A stretch of 64,000 nt of DNA from Devosia sp. FKR38 (GTDB taxonomy: Bacteria; Pseudomonadota; Alphaproteobacteria; Rhizobiales; Devosiaceae): the NCBI RefSeq assembly GCF_005222805.1, contig NZ_STGC01000002.1, forward strand, positions 962,821 through 1,026,820, written 5' to 3'. The translations under genes and the position numbers were made by a program. Positions 32,087-40,490 of this stretch are shown here, in pieces. Numbering within the stretch: the stretch's first letter is position 1; every line of letters starts with the position of its first letter. The notes under the pieces are model-generated. The model did no database searches. It was not told the origin of the DNA and saw only the letters and a list, made by a program, of their open reading frames with translations.

Positions 32087-34543
32087 CTAGACCGGCAACA
32101 TCAGCGCAGTCTTGCGCGACACCGTGCCCGTCAGGGGCAGGTCGGCGGACGAGAGCCCCATGCGCAGGGTGAAGCTGCCGGCTTCGACCAGCCAGTGCTG
32201 TGCCTGCGGCCGGTAGAAGGCGAAGGCGCGGGCGTCGAGCGCGATTGTCACGCGCTGGCTCTCGCCGGCCTTGAGCAAGACCTTGTCAAAGCCCTTGAGC
32301 TCCTTGGGCGGGCGCGGGTCGGACGCGGCATCGTCGCTGACATAGAGCTGGACCACGGCGGCGCCGTCGCGGCTGCCGGTATTGCGCAGCGTCGCTGAGA
32401 CCGTTACCGCGCCATCGGCCTCAAAGGCGCTGTCGTCGATGGCCAGGTCGCTCAAGGCAAAGCTGGTGTAGCTCAGGCCAAAGCCGAAGGGGAACAGCGG
32501 CGTCATGCCGTGGTGGTCATAGTGGCGATAGCCGACGAAAATGCCTTCCTCGTAGCGCACCTTGCCCTCGACGCCGGGATAGACCTCGCGGTCCTGGCTA
32601 TGGGCCGGGTTGTCGGCCCAGCGCACCGGGAAGGTCTGGGGCAGGCGGCCGGAGGGTTCGACGGCGCCGGTCAGCACATCGGCAATGGCATTGCCCGCCT
32701 CCTGGCCGGGATACCAGGACTGCACCAGGGCATTGACGGCCCCCAGCCAGTTCATTTCCACCGGCCCGCCGGTCTGCAGCACCACCACGGTATTGGGATT
32801 GGCCTGGGCGATGGCGGCAACCAGTTCGTTCTGGCGGCCCGGCAGCTCGATCGAGGCCAGGTCGCTGCCCTCGGTGTCCCATTCGCCGTTGCGGCCGACG
32901 CAGACAATGGCGACATCGGCATTGCGGGCGATGCGCACGGCCTCGACCATGGCAGCGTCGCCCAGCGGCACGCCAATGCCGGCGCCAAAGGCGGCAAGGC
33001 CCAGGGTGGCAAAGTCCTTGGTGGCAAACTCGATCACCACGGAATAGCTGCGACCGGCTTCGAGGGTGATGGTGCCCACCACCTCGTCGCAGCCTTCCTC
33101 AAAGAAAGTGCGGCCCTTGGTCCAGTTGCTCCAGGCGTCGGCCACCAGCTGGCCATCGACAAAGACCTTGGCAAAGCCGGCGGCATAGATGCCGACGCGA
33201 TGGGGGCCGCTCACCTCGGCGGTGAAGCTGCCGCTCAGGCGCGCGGAGAACTGCAGCGGATCGACCTTGCCGTCGGCCACGGCGCCGATCCAGAAGGCCT
33301 GGGCTTCATCCTGGGTGCTGACATGCACCGGGGTGCCGGCGAGGCTGGTGTTGTCGAAATACTCTACCTTGAGCTGTGTGCGCAGTGTGGGCTCGAAACG
33401 ATGGTTGGTGCAGCCGGGCGCATAGCTCAGGCGATCCTCGCCCAGCGCCGCCACCAGGCCCTGCCAGGGCGAAATGCGGTAATGGGCATTGAGCTGGGCG
33501 CTGCCGCCGCCCATGATCTGCGCGGTCTTGGCATTGGGACCGATCACGGCAATGGTGGCGTCCGGGCGCAGCGGCAGGGCGCCCTTGTTCTTGAGCAGCA
33601 CGCTGGCTTCGGCGCCGGCGCGGCGGATCAGGGCGCGGTGCTCTGGGCGGTCATCGGCACGCTCGGCAAAGGGGCGGTGATCATCGAGCGAGCCGACGCG
33701 CTCCATCAGGCGCAGCATGGCCATGACGCGGGTGTTGAGCGTCGCCTCGCTCACCGTGCCGGCCTTGACGGCGTCGATCAGCTTCTGGCCACGGTCGCGC
33801 GGCGGCCCGGGCATTTCCAGATCAAGACCCGCGTTGACGGTTTCGGCAGTGGAGTGGCTGCCGAACCAGTCCGACATGACGATGCCGTCATAGCCCCATT
33901 CGTCGCGCAGCACGGTTGTGAGCAGCCACTCGTTCTCGGAGGTGAAGGTGCCGTTCAGCCGATTGTAGGAGCTCATCACGCCCCAGGTGCCGGCCGATTT
34001 CACCGCCCATTCGAAGGGCAGCAGATAGATTTCGCGCAGGGCGCGCTCGTCGATCTCGCTCGAGATGGTGGTGCGCTCGATCTCGGATTCATTGCCGACG
34101 AAATGCTTGATGGTGGCGCCGATGCCCTGGCTCTGCAGGCCCGTGATATAGGCGGTGGCCAGCTGAGCGGTGAGGATGGGATCTTCCGAATAGCATTCGA
34201 AATTGCGGCCATTGGTCACCGAGCGGTGGATATTGACCGTGGGCGCCAGCAGCATATGGGCGTTCTTGGATTTGACCTCGTCGGCCAGGGCGACGCCGAT
34301 CTCATGTACCAGAGCGGTGTTCCAGGTGGCGCCCAGGGCGATGCCGACCGGGAAGCTGGCCGATTTGACGCCACCGATCAGCGAGCCGCCGCCGCGTGCG
34401 CCATTGGGGCCGTCGGTGACGCGCAGCTTGCCGATGCCCAGCCGTTCCACCGCCGGCACCGACCAGAAGTCTTCGCCCGACAGGATGGAGACTTTTTCCT
34501 CAAGGGTCATGTCTGCGGCAAGCTGGGCAATACGGTCGCTCAT
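32087..34543 (-). CDS. Beta-glucosidase-like glycoside hydrolase family 3 with PA14 domain
   Basis: An 818-residue GH3 enzyme without a signal peptide, so cytoplasmic. Domain order: TIM barrel (1-300) with substrate residues in KHFVGNESE and the catalytic nucleophile Asp in GIVMSDWFGSHS; alpha/beta sandwich interrupted by a PA14-type insertion (about 390-520, VEYFDNTSLAGTP...FVDGQLVADAW); EWDTEGSDLASIELPG in the region of the acid/base; then a C-terminal fibronectin-III-like domain from about 700. The PA14 insertion is typical of beta-glucosidases shaping substrate access. It is monocistronic; no sugar importer is adjacent. Confidence 0.93.
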   Translation of the reverse strand: MSDRIAQLAADMTLEEKVSILSGEDFWSVPAVERLGIGKLRVTDGPNGARGGGSLIGGVKSASFPVGIALGATWNTALVHEIGVALADEVKSKNAHMLLAPTVNIHRSVTNGRNFECYSEDPILTAQLATAYITGLQSQGIGATIKHFVGNESEIERTTISSEIDERALREIYLLPFEWAVKSAGTWGVMSSYNRLNGTFTSENEWLLTTVLRDEWGYDGIVMSDWFGSHSTAETVNAGLDLEMPGPPRDRGQKLIDAVKAGTVSEATLNTRVMAMLRLMERVGSLDDHRPFAERADDRPEHRALIRRAGAEASVLLKNKGALPLRPDATIAVIGPNAKTAQIMGGGSAQLNAHYRISPWQGLVAALGEDRLSYAPGCTNHRFEPTLRTQLKVEYFDNTSLAGTPVHVSTQDEAQAFWIGAVADGKVDPLQFSARLSGSFTAEVSGPHRVGIYAAGFAKVFVDGQLVADAWSNWTKGRTFFEEGCDEVVGTITLEAGRSYSVVIEFATKDFATLGLAAFGAGIGVPLGDAAMVEAVRIARNADVAIVCVGRNGEWDTEGSDLASIELPGRQNELVAAIAQANPNTVVVLQTGGPVEMNWLGAVNALVQSWYPGQEAGNAIADVLTGAVEPSGRLPQTFPVRWADNPAHSQDREVYPGVEGKVRYEEGIFVGYRHYDHHGMTPLFPFGFGLSYTSFALSDLAIDDSAFEADGAVTVSATLRNTGSRDGAAVVQLYVSDDAASDPRPPKELKGFDKVLLKAGESQRVTIALDARAFAFYRPQAQHWLVEAGSFTLRMGLSSADLPLTGTVSRKTALMLPV

Positions 34544-34690
34544 GGTGTCTCCTCGGTCGGCTTATTGTGGTTGCCGACACACAGACAGCATGGGCCGGAG
34601 GCCTGTCAATTCCCCGGCGCGCGCCTGGGGCATTTTGCGCGGCAGGGGATTTTTCCGGGCGCCATCAAGACAGTGTGACAGGAGCGGGCT

Positions 34691-34725
34691 AGGCACAGAA
34701 GGTAACTACGGCTATATTTGTGCCT
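34691..34725. promoter_or_regulatory. Inverted repeat in the GH3/HxlR divergent region
   Basis: AGGCACA (34691-34697) and TGTGCCT (34719-34725) are perfect complements separated by 21 bp that include GTAACTA and a possible -10 TATATT (34713-34718). It lies about 25 bp before the HxlR start and could be an HxlR autoregulatory operator. Confidence 0.35.
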
Positions 34726-34750
34726 GAGATTAGCGTTCAAAGGCCGTGCC

Positions 34751-35167
34751 ATGTCCCTGCAAGATACCTCCAAATCCGCCAACTGCACCGCCATGAGCGA
34801 TGTGCTCAACCGCATTGGCGACAAGTGGAGCGTGATGGTGGTGGGCATATTGGGCAATCATGGCACGCTGCGCTTCAACGAGCTCAAGCGCCTGATCAAT
34901 GGCGTCAGCCAGCGTATGCTGACCCTGACGCTGCGCAATCTGGAGCGCGATGGCCTGGTGACGCGCACCATCTATCCCGAGGTGCCGCCGCGGGTGGAGT
35001 ATAAGCTCACCGAGCTGGGCAAGACGCTGCAGACGCCGATCATGGCGCTGTGGGATTGGTCGGCAGAAAATCACGGTGCCATTGTCGAGGCCCGCGTCAT
35101 CTATGATGCGCGCGAGATGGCGGTCTCGGCGGCAGAGCCGCGCAAGGTCGCTTACGTCGGGGCCTAA
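34751..35167 (+). CDS. HxlR-family transcriptional regulator
   Basis: A 138-residue MarR-like winged-helix regulator of the HxlR/DUF24 type: NRIGDKWSVMVVGIL, GTLRFNELKRLINGVSQRML and LERDGLVTRTIYPEVPPRVE are signature segments. The conserved N-terminal redox cysteine is present (KSANCTAM, residue 12), so it may sense electrophiles or oxidants by thiol chemistry. The acetyltransferase gene follows after 2 bp, suggesting co-regulation. The open frame begins at 34718, but ATG 34751 fits the family. Confidence 0.9.
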   Translation: MSLQDTSKSANCTAMSDVLNRIGDKWSVMVVGILGNHGTLRFNELKRLINGVSQRMLTLTLRNLERDGLVTRTIYPEVPPRVEYKLTELGKTLQTPIMALWDWSAENHGAIVEARVIYDAREMAVSAAEPRKVAYVGA

Positions 35168-35169
35168 CC

Positions 35170-35952
35170 ATGGCCTGGACGCGGGCCCGGCTGGCCGAAC
35201 ATTGCCGCGCCATGGGCCTTGTCGAGGGCGATAGCGTGCTGGTGCATGCCGGTCTGCGCGCGGTGGGGCCGATGCTGGGCGGTCCGGATACGCTGATTTC
35301 AGCGCTGGGCGATGTGGTCGGGCCTGGCGGAACCCTATTGGGCTATTGCGACTGGCAGGGCGAAGACAGCGTTCTGGAGCGGCCCGCGTTGCGCGACGCC
35401 ATTCCGCCGTTCGATCCGCTCCGCTCGCGATCGATCCGCGACAATGGCGCTTTTCCAGAACTCCTGCGCACAACGCCGGGCGCCCGGCGCAGTGCCAGCC
35501 CCGGCGCCTCCTGCGCCGCGCTCGGCGGGCGTGCCGAATGGTTCGCAGCCGATCATGCGCTTGACTATGGCTATGGGCCGCAATCGCCGTTCGGCAAGCT
35601 GGTGGCGGCTGGCGGCAAGACGCTGCTGATCGGCGCGCCGCTCGACACCATGACGCTGCTGCATCATGCCGAGCATCTGGCAGACATCCCCGGCAAGCGC
35701 GTTCGTCGCTACGAAACGCCGATCCTGCTCGATGGTCAGGTGGTCTGGCGGTGGTTCGAGGAATTCAACACCGGCATTCCCATTGTTGCCGGGCTCGCCG
35801 ACGACTATTTCGAGGATGTGGTGGAAGATTTCTTGGCCACCGGGCAGGGCCAGCGCGGGTTGATCGGGCATGCGCCCAGCGTCTTGGTGGACGCGCGGGC
35901 CATGGTTGCTTTCGCCGTCGATTGGCTCGAACAGCGGTTCGGCGGGGCCTAG
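35170..35952 (+). CDS. AAC(3)-family aminoglycoside N-acetyltransferase homologue
   Basis: A 260-residue protein of the AAC(3)/YokD fold, which uses acetyl-CoA: EGDSVLVHAGLRAVGPMLGG at the N-terminus, a central LLIGAPLDTMTLLHHAEHLA, and PILLDGQVVWRWFEEFNTG. Many environmental members do not confer resistance and their substrates are unknown. It is translated from ATG 35170, two bases after the HxlR stop, so it is the regulator's operon partner. Confidence 0.88.
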   Translation: MAWTRARLAEHCRAMGLVEGDSVLVHAGLRAVGPMLGGPDTLISALGDVVGPGGTLLGYCDWQGEDSVLERPALRDAIPPFDPLRSRSIRDNGAFPELLRTTPGARRSASPGASCAALGGRAEWFAADHALDYGYGPQSPFGKLVAAGGKTLLIGAPLDTMTLLHHAEHLADIPGKRVRRYETPILLDGQVVWRWFEEFNTGIPIVAGLADDYFEDVVEDFLATGQGQRGLIGHAPSVLVDARAMVAFAVDWLEQRFGGA

Positions 35953-36039
35953 CAATGCGGTCCCTGCATGGGCCGTTCACCCTCACCGGGCCGTAATCGC
36001 CGGCGATACCGACGGCAGATCGTGCTAGCCTTGCCGGCA

Positions 36040-36765
36040 ATGGAGACGACAGCTTTGGACGACAAATGGGCCCTTCCGGGCGTCTCGCGCGATTCTGATA
36101 CGGCCGGGCCGGCCAAGCCGGCCACTGCCGCGGCGCCGGCAAAGCCTGTGGCTCCGGCGGAGGCCGCGTCGCGTCCCGACAAGACCATGTCGCGCGGCAG
36201 TGGGCTCAATCTGCTCAGCCTTGCGGTGGGTGTGGTGGGGCTTGCCGCGCTTGGCGTGTCGCTGTGGGTCTATGCCGACACCCAGCGCGAACTCAAGCGC
36301 GTCTCGACCGACATCGCGCAAATCCGGGTGAGCCTGGAGCTTTTCGGCAAGCAGCAGTCTGGTGGTGGCACGGCGTCGCTGGATGCGGCAAGCCTCAGCG
36401 ACATCGCCAATCGCCTGGCGCTGCTGGAAGCCAATCAGCGTCTGGGCGGGGCCGCGACCACGGCGCCGGCGGCCCTGCCGGCGATCACAGGCGACAGTCC
36501 TGCGGCGGCGACCTCCGACGCCGGCGACTGCATGCCCAGCGGCACGCGCTTCATGGTGGCTGCCGGCGACAGCTATCCGGTGTGCGGCAGCAACGGCTCG
36601 GTGTCCATCGCTGCGGTCGACAATGGCTACATTACGCTGGGCGACGGCACTGTTATCGCCCAGGGCGCAACCGTCGGCCTGCCGGGCACGAAATGCATGG
36701 TGGGCGTGTTGCCGTCGGAGGGCGATGCCATCACCGGTTTTGCCGAGATCCGCGTCACCTGCTAG
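36040..36765 (+). CDS. Single-pass membrane protein of unknown function
   Basis: A 241-residue protein I do not recognise. Residues 1-50 are Ala/Pro-rich and cytoplasmic in prediction; one helix spans about 55-77 (LLSLAVGVVGLAALGVSLWV); then a short coiled-coil-like segment (ADTQRELKRVSTDIAQIRVS) and a Ser/Ala linker. The exported C-terminal domain (about 155-241) is compact and has three cysteines (GDCMPSG, PVCGSN, TKCMVG) plus a terminal Cys, suggesting two disulfides. ATG 36040 is used; TTG 36055 with GGAG nine bases upstream is a serious alternative. Confidence 0.65.
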   Translation: METTALDDKWALPGVSRDSDTAGPAKPATAAAPAKPVAPAEAASRPDKTMSRGSGLNLLSLAVGVVGLAALGVSLWVYADTQRELKRVSTDIAQIRVSLELFGKQQSGGGTASLDAASLSDIANRLALLEANQRLGGAATTAPAALPAITGDSPAAATSDAGDCMPSGTRFMVAAGDSYPVCGSNGSVSIAAVDNGYITLGDGTVIAQGATVGLPGTKCMVGVLPSEGDAITGFAEIRVTC

Positions 36766-36870
36766 GTCGCTGCAAGCGCCCTTTGCGCTTGTCGGCCCGC
36801 TGCAAGCGCCCTTTGCGCTTGTCGGTCGCCGCAAGCGCCCTTGCGCTTGTCGGTCCGCTGCAAGCGGCAG
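36766..36870. repeat. Tandem array of hairpin-forming ~30-bp units
   Basis: Three and a half imperfect copies (units beginning near 36766, 36791, 36821 and 36849; 25-30 bp each) of a unit containing GCAAGCGCCCTTTGCGCTTG. Each unit folds as CAAGCGC-CCTTT-GCGCTTG; the last copy diverges after GCAAGCG. It fills the gap between two convergent genes and ends 6 bp before the stop of the L,D-transpeptidase. Possible roles are termination or slippage-born expansion; it lacks spacers and is not CRISPR. Confidence 0.85.
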
Positions 36871-36876
36871 CTGCCC

Positions 36877-37887
36877 CTAGAGGTTAGCCGGCCGGGTAAA
36901 GGGCACGGGTGCGGGCTTGCCGCTCATCACCGGCGTCACCTTCTCGCCGAAGATGCCGAACAGACCCGACACAGCGCCGCCGACCATGCCGGTCACGGCA
37001 TCGCCGCGCGCCTTGATGGCAGCCTCTTCTGCGGCTTTGCGCTCGACCTCGGCCACGGCATTGACCACGGCGGCCTCATCGGCCTGCTGCTTGGCCAGCA
37101 GCGTCTGGTCCTTGGCGATCACCGGGCAGGGCCCCATGGCATTGAGCGCACCAGCACCGGCCACGTTGAACACATATTTGCGCTCGCAGACATCCCAGGT
37201 GGGCGGCGCCTTGTTCAGCTCGAACAGGTCATAGCCGTCCTTGATGTTCTTCCAGAAGCTCAGGTGCTGGCTCTTGGTCTGGGTGGCCAGATTGGCGGGG
37301 GTCATCTTGAACGGGAAGATCTGCAGCTGGAAGCTGGGGTTGCCGCCCTTGAAGCTCTCGCGGGCCAGGGCATAGATCTCGGCAATGCCCTCGTCGGTCA
37401 TGGCATAGCAGCCGCGCGAGGAACAGTCGCCATGCACCATCAGCTGCGAGCCGGTGCGGCCCCAGGCCCGGTCGAACTTGTTGGGAAAGCCAGTGTTGAA
37501 GGCCAGGTAGTAGTTGGACTTCGGGTTCATCAGGCCGGGGGTGATGGTGTAGAAGCCTTCCGGGCTCTGCCGGTCGCCTTCCTTGACCTTGGGACCGAGA
37601 TCGCCGGAAAAGGCGCAGATGTCATAGCTCTTGAACAGCTTGAACTGGCCGGTATTGGTGCGCTTCCACACCTCGAGGGTCTTCTCCTGCTTGAAAATGC
37701 GCACCACCATGGCCTCGCCGGGCGACGAGCCCATCGCCTTGAGCGCTGAGACCACGCCGCTTTGCAGCGGCTGATTGTGGCGGTTGTCGCTGGTCTTGGG
37801 CAGGAAACCGCCACAGGCGACCAGTCCGAAGGCAACCCAGAGCAGGATGACGGCAGTGCAGGCTTTGCGCAGGACGGTGGCGATCAA
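36877..37887 (-). CDS. L,D-transpeptidase (YkuD domain) lipoprotein, YafK-like
   Basis: A 336-residue envelope enzyme. A lipobox (GLVAC) puts the lipidated Cys near residue 25. The YkuD catalytic motif is VHGDCSSRGCYAM, with the nucleophile Cys after SRG. PEGFYTITPGLMNPKSNYYL is characteristic of the YafK subgroup, which in E. coli (DpaA) detaches Braun lipoprotein from peptidoglycan rather than forming cross-links. A charged Ala/Glu-rich helix (ADEAAVVNAVAEVERKAAEE) follows the domain. It is monocistronic and its stop adjoins the tandem hairpin array. Confidence 0.9.
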   Translation of the reverse strand: MIATVLRKACTAVILLWVAFGLVACGGFLPKTSDNRHNQPLQSGVVSALKAMGSSPGEAMVVRIFKQEKTLEVWKRTNTGQFKLFKSYDICAFSGDLGPKVKEGDRQSPEGFYTITPGLMNPKSNYYLAFNTGFPNKFDRAWGRTGSQLMVHGDCSSRGCYAMTDEGIAEIYALARESFKGGNPSFQLQIFPFKMTPANLATQTKSQHLSFWKNIKDGYDLFELNKAPPTWDVCERKYVFNVAGAGALNAMGPCPVIAKDQTLLAKQQADEAAVVNAVAEVERKAAEEAAIKARGDAVTGMVGGAVSGLFGIFGEKVTPVMSGKPAPVPFTRPANL

Positions 37888-38064
37888 GATGGGGAGCCCA
37901 TAAGCGAGACAATGCGCTGACCCATAGGGGGCCAGTGGTTAGCACAGCATGAGAAAAGCTGGTGAATGAAGTGTTAGCACGGCCCGAAATGCGCCGGAAG
38001 CGGGCCGCGTTCACGCCAATGTGTGGCTCCGGCGCATTACCATGTCGCGGGATATCACCAACTC

Positions 38065-38086
38065 CCCGGGGCTTCACAGCCCCGGG
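38065..38086. terminator. GC-rich hairpin downstream of accA
   Basis: CCCGGGGC (38065-38072), loop TTCACA, GCCCCGGG (38079-38086). The stem is perfect but no U-tract follows on the minus strand, so it may act as a 3' stabilising or weak terminator structure for accA. Confidence 0.5.
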
Positions 38087-38098
38087 CGTGGCGCAATG

Positions 38099-39052
38099 CT
38101 AGATATTGGTGCCGATGGCCATGAATTTTTCGCGGCGCTGTTCGCGCACTTCCAGCCGGCTCTTGTTGGCGAAGTCGCGCAGGAAAGCGGCGATGGCGTC
38201 GCGGCTGGCATTCATGACCACGTCGGGGTGGCGATGGGCGCCACCGGTGGGCTCGGCAATGATGCCGTCGATCACCTTGAAGCCCAGCAGGTCCTGCGCG
38301 GTGATCTTCTGGATGGTGGCCATGTCCTGCGCCTTGGCGGCGTCGCGGAACAGGATGGATGCGCCGGCTTCGGGCGAGATCACGCCATAGATGGCGTGTT
38401 CGAGCATCAGCACGCGGTTGGCCGTGGCAATGGCGATGGCGCCGCCCGAGCCGCCTTCACCGATGATGATGGCGATGTTGGGCACGCCCAGTTCGAGCGA
38501 TTTTTCGGTGGAACGGGCAATGGCCTCGGCCTGACCGCGCTCTTCGGCGCCGATGCCGGGATAGGCGCCGGCGGTGTCGACAAACGAGATCACCGGAATA
38601 TTGAAGCGGTCGGCCATTTCCATGACGCGGACGGCCTTGCGATAGCCCTCGGGCCGGGCCATGCCGAAATTGTGCTTGAGGCGGGATTCGGTGGAATTGC
38701 CCTTTTCCTGGCCGATCACGGCCACGGATTGGCCGTTGAAGCGGCCGAAGCCGGCCTGGATGGCGGCGTCCTCGGCAAATTTGCGGTCGCCGGCCAGCGG
38801 CTGCCATTCGGTGATCAGCGTGCGCACATAGTCCGAGAAATGCGGGCGCTGCGGGTGGCGGGCCACCTGGGTCTTCTGCCAGGGGGTCAGGCGCTTGTAG
38901 ATTTCGACCAGCGCCTCGTCGGCGCGGCTCGACAGGCGGTTGACCTCCTCGTCGATGCTCACGGCCTGGTCGGTTGCCGCCATGGCCTTGAGCTCGGCGA
39001 TCTTGCCTTCAAGATCGGCTACCGGCTTTTCGAAATCGAGATAAGACTGCAT
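38099..39052 (-). CDS. accA: Acetyl-CoA carboxylase carboxyltransferase subunit alpha
   Basis: A 317-residue carboxyltransferase subunit for the first committed step of fatty acid synthesis; works with AccD. MQSYLDFEKPVADLEGKIAE is the standard N-terminus, and the crotonase-like core shows VISFVDTAGAYPGIGAEERG and IGEGGSGGAIAIATANRVLM, which form the oxyanion hole and CoA site. Length is normal. It stands between an L,D-transpeptidase and xerD and is transcribed away from both; accD is not in the window. Confidence 0.97.
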   Translation of the reverse strand: MQSYLDFEKPVADLEGKIAELKAMAATDQAVSIDEEVNRLSSRADEALVEIYKRLTPWQKTQVARHPQRPHFSDYVRTLITEWQPLAGDRKFAEDAAIQAGFGRFNGQSVAVIGQEKGNSTESRLKHNFGMARPEGYRKAVRVMEMADRFNIPVISFVDTAGAYPGIGAEERGQAEAIARSTEKSLELGVPNIAIIIGEGGSGGAIAIATANRVLMLEHAIYGVISPEAGASILFRDAAKAQDMATIQKITAQDLLGFKVIDGIIAEPTGGAHRHPDVVMNASRDAIAAFLRDFANKSRLEVREQRREKFMAIGTNI

Positions 39053-39212
39053 TCCACCTGCCCGTTGGGGGTCTGTTCGCGGCGCCCCATCCCTGGGCCG
39101 CTGCTGTCGCGCTCTAAAGTGGCCGGAAAGTGACGATGGCGCAATGCCAAGTCAAGCAGAGTCACGCCGCGCCCCGGCGGACGAGGCCTCCATCGGCGCT
39201 CTGTTCACAGAT

Positions 39213-40133
39213 TTACCGCCCGGTTGCAGGCCGGTTGAGCGGATGGTGGCTCTCCACCAGAGTGCGCAGCTTCTCGTCCAGCACATGGGTATAGATCTGC
39301 GTGGTCGAGATATCGGCGTGGCCGAGCAGCATTTGCACCACGCGCAGATCAGCGCCGCCGGCCAGCAGGTGACTGGCAAAGGCATGGCGCAGCACATGGG
39401 GGGCAACGCGGGCTGCGCTGATGCCGGCCATGCCCGCCAGCGCCTTGAGGTCGCGGGCAAACACCTGGCGCGACAGATAGCCCTCGGCGCCCTTGGCCGG
39501 GAACAGATAGGGCCCCGGCTCGATCGTCGCCAGATAGGTCTTGATGGCGTCGCGGGCGCGGTCATTGAGCGGCACCACGCGCTCCTTGTTGCCCTTGCCG
39601 AGCACGGTGATGAAGCTGGTGTCGCGCATCACCGCGCTGCGGCGCAGGCTCACCAGTTCGGACACGCGCATGCCGGTGGCATAGAGCAGTTCGAGCAGCA
39701 CATAGAGCCGCAGGGCTGCGGCCTGCTCCTGTGGCGAGGCGGCGCGGTTGGCCTGCTCTTCGGCGGTGGTCAGCAGCCGGTCGACCTCGGCGATGGAGAG
39801 CACCTTGGGCAGGGCGCGCCGCGTCTTGGGGCTGGCGACAATGCGGGTGGGGTCGTCGCCGCGCAGGCCGTCAGCGCAGAGAAACTGGTGGAACTGGCGC
39901 AGGGCCGACAGGCGTCGCGCGCTGGAGGAAGCAGCGAGGCCCTCGTTCTTGAGGCTATCGAGATAGGCCGTCACCGCGCCGCGGTCGGCGCTGAGCACGC
40001 TCAGGCTGCGGCGGGACAGGAAATGGGCATAGTCATCGAGGTCGCGGCGATAGGCGGCGATGGTGTTCTTGGCGGCGCCGCGTTCGGCGCTCATCATTTC
40101 CAGAAACGCAGAAATATGGTGGCCGCCGCTCAT
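39213..40133 (-). CDS. xerD: Site-specific tyrosine recombinase XerD
   Basis: A 306-residue tyrosine recombinase for chromosome dimer resolution. The N-terminal SAM-like domain is residues 1-95. Catalytic residues are all visible: Arg in YATGMRVSELV, Lys in GKGNKERVVPL, HxxR in HVLRHAFASHLL, His in LLGHADIS, and the nucleophile Tyr in TTQIYTHV. ATG 40133 is chosen; the upstream open frame overlaps a different small gene. It is a housekeeping Xer protein next to accA, not an island integrase. Confidence 0.92.
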   Translation of the reverse strand: MSGGHHISAFLEMMSAERGAAKNTIAAYRRDLDDYAHFLSRRSLSVLSADRGAVTAYLDSLKNEGLAASSSARRLSALRQFHQFLCADGLRGDDPTRIVASPKTRRALPKVLSIAEVDRLLTTAEEQANRAASPQEQAAALRLYVLLELLYATGMRVSELVSLRRSAVMRDTSFITVLGKGNKERVVPLNDRARDAIKTYLATIEPGPYLFPAKGAEGYLSRQVFARDLKALAGMAGISAARVAPHVLRHAFASHLLAGGADLRVVQMLLGHADISTTQIYTHVLDEKLRTLVESHHPLNRPATGR

Positions 40134-40140
40134 GGCTGGC

Positions 40141-40356
40141 TCACGGCGTGGTGGTTGCAGCCGGGGCGGGCGTGGCGGCTGGCGCCTGGGTGCCCAGGGC
40201 CGGCACCACGGGCTCGCCAAGCAGTTCGCGGGTGGGGATGCGGATCGTCTCTTGCTTGGGCTTGGGCTCGACATAGGCCACCAGCACGAACATGCCGACA
40301 TAGACCAGGCCGACCAGAAACAGCAGCGAAATGACCAGGCGGATCAGGGTGGGCAT
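40141..40356 (-). CDS. Small membrane protein upstream of xerD
   Basis: A 71-residue protein with one N-terminal helix (VISLLFLVGLVYVGMFVLVAYV) and a Pro/Ala-rich periplasmic tail containing KPKQETIRIPTRELLG. A similar small protein often lies before xerD in related genomes, but no function is known. It ends 7 bp before the xerD start and is divergent from aroK, so it is the first gene of the xerD transcript. Confidence 0.7.
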   Translation of the reverse strand: MPTLIRLVISLLFLVGLVYVGMFVLVAYVEPKPKQETIRIPTRELLGEPVVPALGTQAPAATPAPAATTTP

Positions 40357-40490
40357 GGGCGTCCAGACGGTTGTGGTGGCTCACAATTGACAGCAAATGG
40401 TTTCATTTCCGTAGGCACAAGGCAATCTTTGAGGGTTCTTGACAGCGCGCGTCGGGGCAGGTTGATAGCGGCACCATCTGGAGAGCGTTC

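Noticed and set aside
32510..34678. 722-codon plus-strand open frame
   Set aside because: Antisense shadow of the GH3 beta-glucosidase gene.
36766..36870. CRISPR array
   Set aside because: Units are contiguous without spacers and no cas genes are present.
39213..40133. Mobile-element integrase
   Set aside because: Sequence and context (accA neighbour, all Xer residues) fit housekeeping XerD; it is not next to a tRNA or att repeat.
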